Origin: Epilithonimonas hungarica
GTDB taxonomy: Bacteria > Bacteroidota > Bacteroidia > Flavobacteriales > Weeksellaceae
DNA length: 64,000 nt
Assembly: GCF_900102265.1 (NCBI RefSeq)
Contig: NZ_FNBH01000002.1
Location: forward strand, 868,001 to 932,000
Direction: 5' to 3'
A model generated the notes under the pieces. It did no database searches. It was not told the DNA's origin and saw only the letters and a list, made by a program, of their open reading frames with translations. A program made the position numbers and the translations under genes. Positions 1 to 9,103 of this stretch are shown here, one piece after another (position 1 is the stretch's first letter; every line of letters begins with the position of its first letter).

Positions 1-119
1 AATTTGAAATTTCTAACAATAAAACCAACATAAATCTTAGCTCACTTGAAAAAGGCAATTACATTTTGATAAGTACTAATGGAAAAGAGCAAAAAACATT
101 TAAAATTATCAAACAATAA
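1..119 (+). CDS. C-terminal end of a secreted protein with T9SS type A sorting tail (5' truncated)
   Basis: The reading frame from base 3 is open from the window edge to TAA at 117-119, giving 38 residues. It contains NLSSLEKGNYIL and ends in FKIIKQ. The pattern of a Gly-Asn-Tyr turn, a short beta strand, Lys/Thr-rich residues and a basic end is that of the type IX secretion C-terminal sorting domain, and it closely resembles the end of the FISUMP protein at 13843-14907. Such tails direct proteins across the outer membrane and are then removed. The function of the missing N-terminal part cannot be told. Confidence 0.75.
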   Translation, partial: FEISNNKTNINLSSLEKGNYILISTNGKEQKTFKIIKQ

Positions 120-122
120 ATA

Positions 123-162
123 TTAAAAACCCTAATCTGTCTACAATCCTTGTAGGCAGATT
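123..162 (-). terminator. Rho-independent terminator, probably of the yifB-like gene
   Basis: Bases 134-162 form a hairpin whose arms start AATCTG and end CAGATT, with CTACAA/TTGTAG inside. On the minus strand it is followed by GGGTTTTTAATA, a U-run suiting the minus-strand gene that ends at 169. It may also serve the plus-strand gene ending at 119, whose U-run is weaker. Confidence 0.6.
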
Positions 163-168
163 GTATTG

Positions 169-1701
169 TTAAGCATTCCAAAAATCTCTGTCCAGACTTC
201 TATACTGTATTGCCTCAGAAATATGGTCTCCCTGGATATTTTCAGAATTTTCCAGATCTGCGATGGTTCTTGCAACTTTTAAAATTCTATCATAGGCCCT
301 TGCGGAGAGATTGAGTTTCATCATAGCGGCTTTTATTAATAGCTGAGAATATTCATCTAATTCGCAATATTTTTCGATTTCTTTTGGTCCCATCTGCGCA
401 TTATAATTGACCTCAGAATCTTTATATCTTTCATTCTGAATATCCCTCGCATCGTTTACTCTTTTCCTGATCTTCGCACTGCTTTCCCCTTTCTTTTTAT
501 CGGCCAATTGTTCATATTCTACTTTTGAAACTTCGATATGAATATCGATCCTATCGAGAAGAGGTCCGGACAATTTGTTCATATATCGTTGCATTTCCAT
601 GGTTGAGGAAGTGTTATTCGGGTCATCCGGAAAATAACCGCTGGGACTGGGGTTCATACTTGCAACCAACATAAAACTTGCAGGATACTCGATAGTAAAT
701 TTGGCTCGCGAAATAGTTACGACACGATCTTCCAAGGGTTGCCTCATCACTTCGAGAACCGTTCTCTTGAATTCGGGCATTTCATCTAAAAATAGGACGC
801 CATTGTGGGCGAGAGAAATTTCTCCCGGCTGGGGATAACTTCCTCCTCCGACAAGTGCAACATCAGAAATCGTATGATGTGGGGATCTAAATGGCCTTAT
901 TGTTATCAATGATGTTTCTGTCCCCATTTTTCCTGCTACAGAATGAATCTTCGTTGTTTCCAAAGATTCTTTGAGACTAAGTGCCGGCAATATACTGGGA
1001 AGACGTTTGGCAAGCATTGTTTTCCCACTTCCAGGCGAACCTATCAGTATAATGTTATGTCCGCCAGCTGCTGCAACTTCCATTGCACGTTTTGCTGCTT
1101 CCTGTCCTTTCACCTCATCAAAATCAAAGGGAAAATGATTCACCTTATCCTGAAATTCTTTCCTGGTGTCGATCTCGAATTTTTGCAAAGGTTGATCATC
1201 ATTAAAAAAATCTATAACCTCTTTGATGTTTTCCACACCATAAACATCCAATTGATTGACGATTGCTGCTTCTCTTGCATTTTGTTTTGGAAGAATTATG
1301 CCTTTGAAACCATCTTCTCTAGCTTTTATTGCAATTGGCAAAACACCTTTTATTGGTTGTAAACCGCCATCAAGAGATAATTCTCCCATGATCAGATATT
1401 GTCCCAGATCTTCTGCTTTTATAAGGTCAGAAGCCGCTAAAATTCCGAGAGCAATGCTCATATCATAAGCAGAACCTTCTTTCCGGAGATCAGCAGGAGC
1501 CATATTGATTGTAATCTTCTTTCCAGGAATTTTGAATCCTGAGTTTTTAAGAGCTGCAGAGATTCTATAGCTACTTTCTTTGATGGCATTATCTGGCAAT
1601 CCTACCAGATGATAGCCGACGCCTTGATCTACATTGACCTCTATGGTAATGATCTGTGCAGAGACACCGTGAATGGCTGCACCGTAAATTTTGACAAGCA
1701 T
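169..1701 (-). CDS. YifB/ComM family Mg-chelatase-like AAA+ ATPase
   Basis: The 510-residue product has the full YifB architecture. An N-terminal Lon-protease-like (ChlI) domain covers about residues 1-165. An AAA+ core follows with Walker A GSPGSGKT at 221-228 and Walker B VLFLDE at 302-307. A C-terminal helical Mg-chelatase domain ends the protein. The homologue ComM is a hexameric helicase that promotes branch migration when single-stranded DNA is integrated during natural transformation; in other lineages the role is less clear. The length is normal for the family. A terminator lies downstream and the manC terminator upstream, so it is probably transcribed alone. Confidence 0.93.
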   Translation of the reverse strand: MLVKIYGAAIHGVSAQIITIEVNVDQGVGYHLVGLPDNAIKESSYRISAALKNSGFKIPGKKITINMAPADLRKEGSAYDMSIALGILAASDLIKAEDLGQYLIMGELSLDGGLQPIKGVLPIAIKAREDGFKGIILPKQNAREAAIVNQLDVYGVENIKEVIDFFNDDQPLQKFEIDTRKEFQDKVNHFPFDFDEVKGQEAAKRAMEVAAAGGHNIILIGSPGSGKTMLAKRLPSILPALSLKESLETTKIHSVAGKMGTETSLITIRPFRSPHHTISDVALVGGGSYPQPGEISLAHNGVLFLDEMPEFKRTVLEVMRQPLEDRVVTISRAKFTIEYPASFMLVASMNPSPSGYFPDDPNNTSSTMEMQRYMNKLSGPLLDRIDIHIEVSKVEYEQLADKKKGESSAKIRKRVNDARDIQNERYKDSEVNYNAQMGPKEIEKYCELDEYSQLLIKAAMMKLNLSARAYDRILKVARTIADLENSENIQGDHISEAIQYRSLDRDFWNA

Positions 1702-1723
1702 TTGTGTTTTGTTTTATCAAAAA

Positions 1724-1756
1724 TAAAAAAAACTCTCTGATGAAAACCAAAGAGTT
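1724..1756 (-). terminator. Terminator downstream of manC
   Basis: Read on the minus strand, AACTCT (1751-1756) and AGAGTT (1731-1736) form a stem followed by eight U residues (1725-1732). It lies between the end of manC at 1788 and the start of the yifB-like gene at 1701. Confidence 0.55.
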
Positions 1757-1787
1757 AAATATTTTTCAAAAAATAGTTAGTTCCCTA

Positions 1788-2867
1788 TTACATAAATCGT
1801 TCGCCTTTTTTAAGATTTTTAAGGTCCAGAACATAATCTTTTATAAGCTGATCATTATCACGTGGGCAAATAAGCAATGCTTTTTCCGTATCCACAACAA
1901 TATAATTTTTAAGTCCATCGATAACAGCTGCCTTGTTTTGATTTTTGATCCTGATGACATTTCCCTTTGAGTTATAAGTAAGAACATTCTTGGAAGAGAT
2001 CGCATTGTTATCATCATTTTTTCCAGCATTGTTATAAACCGAAGTCCAGGTCCCAAGATCACTCCAGCCAAGATTAGCCGGAATTACATAGACATTATCA
2101 GCTTTTTCCAAAATCCCGTTGTCTATGGAAATTTTGTTTACAGTTGGGTAAACCAGATCAATGCATTCTTTTTCAGAGTCCGTATTATATTCACAACTAT
2201 TGAATTGGTTTGTCATTTCCGGCAGATGCTTCTTGAATGCTTTCAAAATACTTTTTACACTCCAGACAAAAATACCCGCATTCCAAAGGAAATCACCAGA
2301 TTCTATAAAACTTTTGGCAATCTCAAGGTCAGGTTTCTCTGTGAAAGTTTTGACCTTAGAAAAGAGTTCATTCTTTTCTTGAATGAATTGAATATAACCA
2401 TAACCAGTGTCTGGACGTGTCGGTGTAATACCCAATGTGATCAAATAATCATTTTCTGATGCTAATTTGAATGCCAACGACACTTTCTCCAAAAAGGTGT
2501 TTTCTTTCAAAATCAAATGATCTGCGGGCATGACAATGATATTTGCGCTGGGATTGACCGCTTCTATTTTTTTTGCCATGTATAAATTGCACGCAGAAGT
2601 ATTCTTCATAGCTGGCTCACCAACAATATTTCCAAAAGGAATCTCTGGTAACTGTTGCTGAGTCAATTCTACATATTCCTGATTTGTGATGATATAAATA
2701 TTCTCTTTGGGAATCAACTGATTGATTCGGTCAAAACTTTGCTGAATCATTGTTCTGCCTGTTCCTAATATATCATGAAACTGTTTCGGAAATTTCTGAG
2801 TACTCATTGGCCAAAAACGGCTTCCGATTCCCCCTGCCATAATAACGCAGTAATTATTGTTCATCAT
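1788..2867 (-). CDS. manC: mannose-1-phosphate guanylyltransferase
   Basis: This 359-residue nucleotidyltransferase makes GDP-mannose from mannose-1-phosphate and GTP, a precursor for surface polysaccharides and protein glycans. The nucleotide-binding signature AGGIGSRFWP lies at residues 11-20. The sugar-binding signatures FTEKP and NAGIFVW follow in the usual order. The product is the short, single-domain form without the C-terminal phosphomannose isomerase domain of bifunctional enzymes. The start overlaps the end of the upstream SprT-like gene by 14 bases, so the two are probably cotranscribed. Met1 or Met2 could be the start. Confidence 0.92.
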   Translation of the reverse strand: MMNNNYCVIMAGGIGSRFWPMSTQKFPKQFHDILGTGRTMIQQSFDRINQLIPKENIYIITNQEYVELTQQQLPEIPFGNIVGEPAMKNTSACNLYMAKKIEAVNPSANIIVMPADHLILKENTFLEKVSLAFKLASENDYLITLGITPTRPDTGYGYIQFIQEKNELFSKVKTFTEKPDLEIAKSFIESGDFLWNAGIFVWSVKSILKAFKKHLPEMTNQFNSCEYNTDSEKECIDLVYPTVNKISIDNGILEKADNVYVIPANLGWSDLGTWTSVYNNAGKNDDNNAISSKNVLTYNSKGNVIRIKNQNKAAVIDGLKNYIVVDTEKALLICPRDNDQLIKDYVLDLKNLKKGERFM

Positions 2868-3459
2868 TGATTGTCAATTTTTCGACCTTTGCTAAAGGTT
2901 TGAATAAATATTTTTTTGAATTCTTCAAATGGGTACAAAGATAAGATTTTTTCCTCTTTTCTATTATTATATATGCCTCACCTTTGTAATGAAACTTATC
3001 ATTGATTGATAAATTTTCAATGAAAACAGAGTTTTCGTCAGAATCCTCGATGTGAAAATAACGGACAAGCTCCGGACTCGCCATGAAATTGGCCTTAGGA
3101 CTTTTCGCAAATCTTACAATAATTGGTTTTAGATCTTCGGTATAAATATCGATACTTTCCAAAAGCATTTCGCGGAAAGTATCTTTCCATTCTTTTCCAT
3201 GTGCACTGATCCTGAAATTAAACTTCTCAAAGGCAATAAGATGAGCGAGCTCATGGGTCAGGACAAAAAAGAAAAGTTGTTTGTCCAATGTAGAATTAAC
3301 CGTGATCTGATGTGATCGATCCGGCAACTTCCTATAATCTCCTAATTTGCTATTCCTGTTCCTTGTGATCTTGATGTGAATATAATAATCTGCAAACCAT
3401 TTTTTAAGAAAAGGAAAGGTATTCTTGGGAAGATATTGTTCTAATGTATCGATTGACAT
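2854..3459 (-). CDS. SprT-like zinc metalloprotease domain protein
   Basis: The frame is open up to 3492, but I place the start at the ATG at 3459, which gives 201 residues beginning MSIDTLEQYL. The zinc site HELAH is at residues 69-73, and a third likely ligand is in SAHGKEW near residue 87, as in SprT/Spartan-type proteases. The C-terminal part has one cysteine and no intact zinc ribbon. Family members are minigluzincin-type proteases; Spartan acts on DNA-protein crosslinks, but the role of bacterial SprT is poorly known. It overlaps manC by 14 bases and is divergent from the histidine kinase gene. Confidence 0.82.
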   Translation of the reverse strand: MSIDTLEQYLPKNTFPFLKKWFADYYIHIKITRNRNSKLGDYRKLPDRSHQITVNSTLDKQLFFFVLTHELAHLIAFEKFNFRISAHGKEWKDTFREMLLESIDIYTEDLKPIIVRFAKSPKANFMASPELVRYFHIEDSDENSVFIENLSINDKFHYKGEAYIIIEKRKKSYLCTHLKNSKKYLFKPLAKVEKLTINDEQ

Positions 3460-3556
3460 CCAAGTCCAAATATAAATAACAAAAATAATCAATATGAACG
3501 ATTTTGCCCGGAAATATTAAGTTTTTCTTAATGTTTTTTCTTAAATTTCGAATAAA

Positions 3557-5248
3557 TTGGAAAAGTTGCCAAAATTTATTTTTTGTTTATTCGTATTACT
3601 GTTGTTCTCGTGTTCTAAAGATATAGATTCACAAAAAAATCCTTTGCAAAAAAAACAGGCCAATCCATATTATGAAAAAGCTTTCGTATTCCTGGACAAG
3701 AACGAATATGACAGCACTTTCTATTATTTGGACAAAGGTAAAGAGCTATTCTTACGCAGGAATGATTCTTTCGGTGTAGGAAAAAGTCTGGTGAATATGG
3801 CCATTACACAAGAAAATGCCGGGGATAATTTTGGCAGTATTGAAACCAGTCTACTTGCCTCAAAATTTTTCAAAGAGAAAGATACCGCCCACCATTCTTT
3901 TTTATTCTGCAATTACAATAATCTTGGGGTTGCATCCAATAACCTAAAGAATTACAAGGACTCCAAAAGATTCTATGACAAAGCCTTTCTTTTTACGAAA
4001 GATCCCATGGATAAGCTGATGCTTTCTAATAACATTGCAATCGTTCTCCATAATGAGAAAAAGTACGGAAAAGCGATTGCCATCTATAAAAAACTAATCG
4101 ACAGTATAGGTCCTAAAAATGAATTTTACCCCAAATTATTGCTTAATTTCTCCCGATCAAAATGGTATGAGGACAGCAAGTACAATCCCGTGAAAAACTA
4201 CCTATTGGCAGAAAAATTGAGTAGTGCGCAAAATGATGATTGGAATAAAGATGCAGCCTATGCATACCTGTCTTCATATTATTTGAATAAAAATTCTGAT
4301 TCCTCCATATTTTATGCTAAAAAAATGCTGTTTCTTGCGAAGAAATTAAAATACCCTGTAGATGAATTAGAAGCTCTGCAAACTTTGATCAAGCTTTCTG
4401 ATGGAGCTAATGCCCAAAAATATTTCGATACCTATTCCCGAATCCAGGATAGTCTTATAAATAGCCAAAATAAAGCAAAAAATCAATTTGCACTGATCCG
4501 CTTTGAAAGCGAAAAAGCGAAATCAGAGAATGTTATTCTTCAAAAAGAAAAAGAGATCAACCAATCTGCCATTACTCGTCAAAAGATTATCATTTGGGCT
4601 CTAGTCATCATTGCGGCAATTGTTACTTTTTCTGTATCGATATGGACAAAGAAGAGAAAAGAAAAACTCATTTTAGAAGCCAATAACAAGCTGCAATATC
4701 AACGCCTTAATTTTTCAAAAAAAGTCCATGACGTGGTCGCAAACGGCATTTATGAAGTCATGTCAACGATTGAGAACCAAAAGGACATTCCTACCGAAAA
4801 GATCTTGGACAAACTTGAGCTGATGTACGAAAAATCCCGAGACCTTTCTTACAATAATAACCTCCAACAGGAGTTCAACGAAAGAGTATCAGGTTTGATA
4901 AATTCTTTCGATAATGATAAAACAAAAATTATCATTATTGGAAATGAGGCTGATTTTTGGGACGGGTTGAATCAATCGATAAAAGAAGAATTGTTCCAGA
5001 TCATAAGAGAGCTGCTTGTCAACATGAAAAAACATAGTCGGGCATCACAAGTTATCTTAAGGTTTGTTCACGAAAACAACACCTATGATATCAAATATAC
5101 CGATAACGGAATTGGCCTTACAGAAGATTTCTCAGAAAAAAACGGATTTGCAGGCATGAGGTCACGACTAAAAGAAATAAATGCAATTCTGGAAATAGAG
5201 GAAAGAACTTCTGGTTTAAGACTTTCTATTAAATTAAATGAAAAGTAG
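3557..5248 (+). CDS. TPR-containing membrane sensor histidine kinase (NarL/LuxR-partner type)
   Basis: The 563-residue product starts at a TTG codon, because no in-frame ATG lies near the lipoprotein-like signal (LLLFSCSKD, Cys19). Residues about 30-300 form TPR repeats, probably periplasmic. A coiled coil and a membrane helix near residues 347-366 follow. The cytoplasmic part has a HisKA_3-like helix with candidate phospho-acceptor His391 in KKVHDVVANG, an N-box (ELLVNMKKHS), DNGIG from residue 516 and GFAGM from 530. This is the architecture of Bacteroidota kinases that pair with LuxR-type regulators, and the gene for such a regulator starts 78 bases downstream. The signal sensed is unknown. 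Confidence 0.88.
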   Translation: MEKLPKFIFCLFVLLLFSCSKDIDSQKNPLQKKQANPYYEKAFVFLDKNEYDSTFYYLDKGKELFLRRNDSFGVGKSLVNMAITQENAGDNFGSIETSLLASKFFKEKDTAHHSFLFCNYNNLGVASNNLKNYKDSKRFYDKAFLFTKDPMDKLMLSNNIAIVLHNEKKYGKAIAIYKKLIDSIGPKNEFYPKLLLNFSRSKWYEDSKYNPVKNYLLAEKLSSAQNDDWNKDAAYAYLSSYYLNKNSDSSIFYAKKMLFLAKKLKYPVDELEALQTLIKLSDGANAQKYFDTYSRIQDSLINSQNKAKNQFALIRFESEKAKSENVILQKEKEINQSAITRQKIIIWALVIIAAIVTFSVSIWTKKRKEKLILEANNKLQYQRLNFSKKVHDVVANGIYEVMSTIENQKDIPTEKILDKLELMYEKSRDLSYNNNLQQEFNERVSGLINSFDNDKTKIIIIGNEADFWDGLNQSIKEELFQIIRELLVNMKKHSRASQVILRFVHENNTYDIKYTDNGIGLTEDFSEKNGFAGMRSRLKEINAILEIEERTSGLRLSIKLNEK

Positions 5249-5326
5249 AAAATCTTTTATATAAAATCAAGGACAGCCCAAAGAACTATCTGAAAATAAC
5301 ATTAATTAAAAAAGCACTTGAAACAA

Positions 5327-5989
5327 ATGTTCAGTAAAATATTAATTGCGGAAGATCATGAGAGCAGTAATTTTTCTGTTCAAAAAGTCTTGGAAGAGAT
5401 GAAAATTCCCAGTGTAAGTCATACTTATTACTGCGATGATGCTTTCTCATCCCTTAAAAAATCTTTGGAATCTAATCCTTATGAAGTATTGATCACAGAT
5501 CTCTCGTTCGAAGAAGATCATGTAAAACAGATTATAAAAAATGGAAGAGAACTTATAAAATCTTGTCGGGAGATTTCTCCAGAGCTTAAAGTAATTGTAT
5601 TCTCCGCAGAACACAGATTAGGAGTTATCGACCTGTTATTCAGCGAATTAAGCATTAATGCTTTTGTAAGAAAAGCCAGATCAGATTCCAAAGAACTTAA
5701 AAAAGCCATTGAAGCAGTATATAATAACGGAACTTATCTCTCTCATGATTTGAAGCTTCCTGTAAAAAGCCTCAACACTTTAGAATTTAGCAACTATGAC
5801 ATCACATTACTACAGTTATTATCTGACGGTGTTCTACAAAAAAACATTCCAAAAAAATTACAGGAACAAAGCATTCATCCAAGCAGTTTGAGCACTGTAG
5901 AAAAAAGAATTAATGCAATGAAGCTTGTGCTGGCGGTGAAAAATACCGAACAACTGATTGCTTGTTGCAAAGAAATGGGAATAATTTAA
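5327..5989 (+). CDS. LuxR/NarL-type response regulator
   Basis: The frame opens with TTG at 5318, but the ATG at 5327 is the better start (220 residues beginning MFSKILIAED). The receiver domain has acidic residues E9/D10, the phospho-acceptor Asp58 in LITDLS and a conserved Lys in FVRKA. The C-terminal 70 residues fit a divergent helix-turn-helix of the LuxR type (LLQLLSDGVLQKNIPKKLQ then STVEKRINAM). It is the probable partner of the kinase just upstream. The DNA-binding part is not a textbook LuxR sequence, so the fold assignment is less certain than the receiver domain. Confidence 0.85.
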   Translation: MFSKILIAEDHESSNFSVQKVLEEMKIPSVSHTYYCDDAFSSLKKSLESNPYEVLITDLSFEEDHVKQIIKNGRELIKSCREISPELKVIVFSAEHRLGVIDLLFSELSINAFVRKARSDSKELKKAIEAVYNNGTYLSHDLKLPVKSLNTLEFSNYDITLLQLLSDGVLQKNIPKKLQEQSIHPSSLSTVEKRINAMKLVLAVKNTEQLIACCKEMGII

Positions 5990-6050
5990 AGAAATCCTAT
6001 TATTTTTTTATTTTACGGTTTTCCCGTAAGGAAATCTAGTTAGATGTCTC

Positions 6051-6145
6051 TAACTTTGCGCCAGATTAATAACCGTAAAAACACAATTTACAATACATTC
6101 ATTTTTCAAGAAGAGTTTAAAGCCATGCTTCAGACTCTTTTTTTT
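6051..6145 (+). ncRNA. Candidate small RNA or long 3' UTR with terminator
   Basis: TAACTTTG at 6051-6058 matches the Bacteroidota -7 element TAnnTTTG. About 50 bases later an extended hairpin (AAGAGTTT at 6111-6118 with AGACTCTT at 6132-6139, inner AAGC/GCTT) is followed by a T-run. No gene in this orientation lies downstream, because elaA converges. It is either an RNA of about 80 bases or the terminator of the regulator gene ending at 5989. A -33 element is not clear. Confidence 0.4.
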
Positions 6146-6596
6146 ATGTTCTAAACATCTCGGTATGAGGAATATTGTCCTCCAGATATTTTTTAGTTGT
6201 TTCTTGAAAACCAAAACCTGAATAAAACCTTAGTAAATAGTCTTGGGCAGAAATTCTGACTTCAGAAGTACGCAATCTATTTTCTATGATATCTATAGCG
6301 TATGCTATCAGTTGTTTGCCAAGGCCGGTCCCTCTACCTTTTTCTGTCGTTACGACTCTTCCGATAGATGTTTCTGGGTATTTGATGCCTTTGTCAAAAA
6401 TTCTGCAATAAGCTAAAACTTCGCCGTTATTCTCAGCCCAAAGGTGAATTGCTTTTTGGTCATAATCATCCAGATCAGGATATGGGCAGTCTTGCTCTAC
6501 CACAAAAACATTAACTCTGGCTTTGATGATCTCGTAAAGCTCAGTTGTTGTAAGTTCAAGAAACGTTTTGATCTTCCAATCTACATTATTCATCAA
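6144..6596 (-). CDS. elaA: ElaA-type GNAT N-acetyltransferase
   Basis: The 150-residue product is a single GNAT domain of ElaA type. It has the family's early motif [20 protein letters not shown], and the acetyl-CoA loop is [22 protein letters not shown] and FYSGFGF motifs follow. The substrate is unknown. The gene start overlaps the end of engB by 11 bases, so it is probably translated from the engB transcript. The length is normal for the family. Confidence 0.85.
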   Translation of the reverse strand: MMNNVDWKIKTFLELTTTELYEIIKARVNVFVVEQDCPYPDLDDYDQKAIHLWAENNGEVLAYCRIFDKGIKYPETSIGRVVTTEKGRGTGLGKQLIAYAIDIIENRLRTSEVRISAQDYLLRFYSGFGFQETTKKYLEDNIPHTEMFRT

Positions 6597-7209
6597 ATCT
6601 CACTTTATTTTTAATCAGAAAATCATTGGTTTTCTGAATGAATTTTAAAATCAGATCACCTCCTTCTTTCTTTTCTGCAGAAGTAACATATAGATCGGGC
6701 AAATCTTCCCAAGCCTGAAGTAATTCATTTTTATAAACTTCAACATTTCTATCCACGCCGCCAGATTTTAGTTTATCTGCTTTTGTAAAAACTATGGAAA
6801 ACGGAACCCCACTTTCTCCAAGCCATTGCATAAATTCCAGATCGATCTTTTGCGGCGTGTGGCGGATATCCACAAGTACAAAAAGATTAACAAGGTTTTT
6901 TCTGTTGAGGATGTAATTGGTAATTAGCTTTTCAAAATCTTTTCTCAGACTTTTAGAAACTTTCGCATATCCATAACCCGGCAGATCCGTCAAATACCAA
7001 TTTTCATTAACCAAAAAATGATTGATCAATTGTGTTTTTCCGGGAGTCTGTGATGTTTTGGCAAGGTCTTTATGATTCATCATTGCATTGATGAGAGAAG
7101 ATTTTCCAACATTGGAACGTCCGATAAAAGCATATTCCGGCATTGTAGGTTCTGGACAATCTTGCCATTTCTGACTGCTTTTTACAAATTCTGCAGTTTT
7201 GATTACCAT
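6586..7209 (-). CDS. engB: ribosome biogenesis GTP-binding protein EngB/YsxC
   Basis: This 207-residue TRAFAC GTPase has G1 GRSNVGKS at residues 30-37, the G2 threonine in [10 protein letters not shown]3 DLPGYG at 75-80, G4 TKAD and G5 TSAE. EngB is needed for assembly of the large ribosomal subunit and is usually essential. It is upstream of, and overlaps, elaA. A perfect 12-base inverted repeat lies just upstream (7226-7276). Confidence 0.95.
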   Translation of the reverse strand: MVIKTAEFVKSSQKWQDCPEPTMPEYAFIGRSNVGKSSLINAMMNHKDLAKTSQTPGKTQLINHFLVNENWYLTDLPGYGYAKVSKSLRKDFEKLITNYILNRKNLVNLFVLVDIRHTPQKIDLEFMQWLGESGVPFSIVFTKADKLKSGGVDRNVEVYKNELLQAWEDLPDLYVTSAEKKEGGDLILKFIQKTNDFLIKNKVRFDE

Positions 7210-7225
7210 ATTTTTATAATTTAAA

Positions 7226-7276
7226 AACCATTAAGAATCAAAGTTATTTTTATTAAAACTCAAGTTCTTAATGGTT
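7226..7276. repeat. Inverted repeat between the hydrolase gene and engB
   Basis: AACCATTAAGAA (7226-7237) and TTCTTAATGGTT (7265-7276) are perfect 12-base arms separated by 27 AT-rich bases. No U-run follows on either strand, so it reads as a dispersed intergenic palindrome rather than a terminator. Confidence 0.7.
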
Positions 7277-7301
7277 CTGAATATTTTATCTTGAATAGAG
7301 C

Positions 7302-8063
7302 TTACATCACTCTTTTAAGCCATCCATAAAGAATTTCATTAAATTCATCCGGCTTTTCCATCATGGCAGCGTGTCCACATTTGTCGATCCAATGCAATTC
7401 GGAATTCGGGATGAATTTGTGCATATCTTCTGCAACTTCCGGCGGTGTAACATTATCCTGCTTCCCCCAAATGATGCAAGTAGGGCAAGTGATCTTCGGA
7501 AGGTCGTTCAACATATTGTGTTTGATGGCACTTCTTGCCAGCATTACTGTTTTTATACCTTTCATTCTATCATTTACAACCGCAAAAACTTCATCTACCA
7601 ACTCATCAGTAGCTACAATCGGGTCATAAAAAACGTCCTGGGTTTTTCTTTTGATATAATCTTTATCACTTTTTCTTGGGAAACTATCACCGAAAGTTCT
7701 CTCATACAAACCGGAACTCCCCGTTAAAACAAGATTCCTTACCAATTCCGGGCGGGATGTCGTGAGAATCAACCCGATATGTCCACCCATAGAATTACCA
7801 ACGATCGTTACCGGTTTTCCGATAACATCCGTAATAAACTTTGCAACGAATTTGGAAATCGAAGCAAGATTAGTATTCAGAATTGGTAGATCATAAATAG
7901 GCAATTGCGGAACAAAGACCTGATAGCCTTTATCCGAGAAGTAATTAATCATCTTATCGAAGTTGCTCAAACCTCCCATTAGACCATGCAGAAGCACCAT
8001 TGGGTGACCTTCACCCGCTTCTACATAACTATATTTCGTGTCTTTTTTAGTCTTAAAAATCAT
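7302..8063 (-). CDS. alpha/beta-fold hydrolase
   Basis: The 253-residue protein has the oxyanion HG at 26-27, the nucleophile elbow GNSMGG with Ser91, a late acid in WGKQDNVTP and the catalytic His in DKCGHAAMMEKP. This is the arrangement of C-C bond hydrolases and esterases of the MhpC/BphD-like group. No signal peptide is present, so it acts in the cytoplasm. The substrate cannot be inferred; neighbouring genes give no pathway clue. Confidence 0.85.
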   Translation of the reverse strand: MIFKTKKDTKYSYVEAGEGHPMVLLHGLMGGLSNFDKMINYFSDKGYQVFVPQLPIYDLPILNTNLASISKFVAKFITDVIGKPVTIVGNSMGGHIGLILTTSRPELVRNLVLTGSSGLYERTFGDSFPRKSDKDYIKRKTQDVFYDPIVATDELVDEVFAVVNDRMKGIKTVMLARSAIKHNMLNDLPKITCPTCIIWGKQDNVTPPEVAEDMHKFIPNSELHWIDKCGHAAMMEKPDEFNEILYGWLKRVM

Positions 8064-8208
8064 AATGCTCTCTCGATAACGCGCAAAAATACAAATAAAA
8101 GAATTATTTTTTTATTTTAATCCTACTAAAGTGGTCAAAATTAATTTATTTTAACACAGATGTCAATTTATTGATATGGTTATAATAATATTTTAAATCT
8201 CAGGTTTT

Positions 8209-8661
8209 TTACTTCAATGCGATTTGTCTTTTTGCCTCACCAACTACAAAAGCCACAGAATTCGCAATATTGAAGCTTCGAATCAATTTAGACATCGGAA
8301 TGGTCAAATGATTATCGAATAAACTTAAAACTTCCTGACCCAAACCACAACTTTCCTTTCCAAAAACGAGCCAATCTCCATCCTGAAACTCATTTTCATA
8401 AATCGAATTTGTGGCGTGAGAGCTCATCAGAAAGACTCGGGATTTATCTTTGATTTCCTTCATCCATTCCTCAACGTTTTGATATTCGGCAACATCCAGA
8501 TGAACCCAATAATCTAACCCTGAACGTTTTAAATTAGCATCATTAATGACAAATCCGAACGGATGGATCAAGTGTAATCTACTTTCTGTTCCTACACATA
8601 AACGACCGATATTTCCGGTATTATTCGGGATTTCCGGTTCTACTAAAACAACATTTAACAT
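8209..8661 (-). CDS. trmL: tRNA (cytidine/uridine-2'-O-)-methyltransferase TrmL
   Basis: The 150-residue protein is a minimal SPOUT methyltransferase. It starts VVLVEPEIPNNTGNIGRLC, and it has VFGKESCGL and the knot segment IPMSKLIRSFNIANSVAFVV. TrmL methylates the wobble nucleotide (C34/U34) 2'-OH of certain tRNA-Leu isoacceptors with S-adenosylmethionine. Eight bases separate it from the upstream gene at 8670-9062, so the two are probably cotranscribed. Confidence 0.9.
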   Translation of the reverse strand: MLNVVLVEPEIPNNTGNIGRLCVGTESRLHLIHPFGFVINDANLKRSGLDYWVHLDVAEYQNVEEWMKEIKDKSRVFLMSSHATNSIYENEFQDGDWLVFGKESCGLGQEVLSLFDNHLTIPMSKLIRSFNIANSVAFVVGEAKRQIALK

Positions 8662-8669
8662 TTTGAATT

Positions 8670-9062
8670 TTAATTTAAAACAGCTTTCAGATCGTTGATT
8701 CTATTAATAATTGGCAAAGCAAAAATCCCGCTGGTTTGCAGATACAATTCGTAGAATGTTTTGGCTTTATCAGCAAAATCCAATTTCCTTTCTGTTCTGT
8801 AATGGAACATAAAAACATTGCCCAGCATCTCGTAATAATCCGCGTGGTCTTTGGATTCTCTTTGTTTTACGATTTCGATAATCTCATCTTTTGATTTTGA
8901 AGAAATATCATTGAAATCCATTTTGAAGATATCTTTCATCAAAGAATCGAAATCCAATTCTTTTTGCATCAGACTTTCTTCCGGCTTTCCGAGAAGCAAT
9001 TTTTCCAAGGCCTGAGTGAGCTGTCGTATTAATCTAAGTGTAAAATCTTTATCTTGAATCAT
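8670..9062 (-). CDS. uncharacterised helical protein
   Basis: This 130-residue protein has no signal peptide or membrane segment. It is rich in charged helices. Its start (DFTLRLIRQLTQALEKLLLG) resembles the opening of DUF6483-type proteins, and the second half (YYEMLGNVFMFHYRTERKLDFADKA) looks like a TPR-type helical pair. The gene sits between the membrane protein gene at 9104 and trmL in the same orientation. I cannot assign a function. Confidence 0.65.
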   Translation of the reverse strand: MIQDKDFTLRLIRQLTQALEKLLLGKPEESLMQKELDFDSLMKDIFKMDFNDISSKSKDEIIEIVKQRESKDHADYYEMLGNVFMFHYRTERKLDFADKAKTFYELYLQTSGIFALPIINRINDLKAVLN

Positions 9063-9103
9063 TGATTTAGGTTTTAATTGTTTGGATTTAGATTGACAAA
9101 TTA

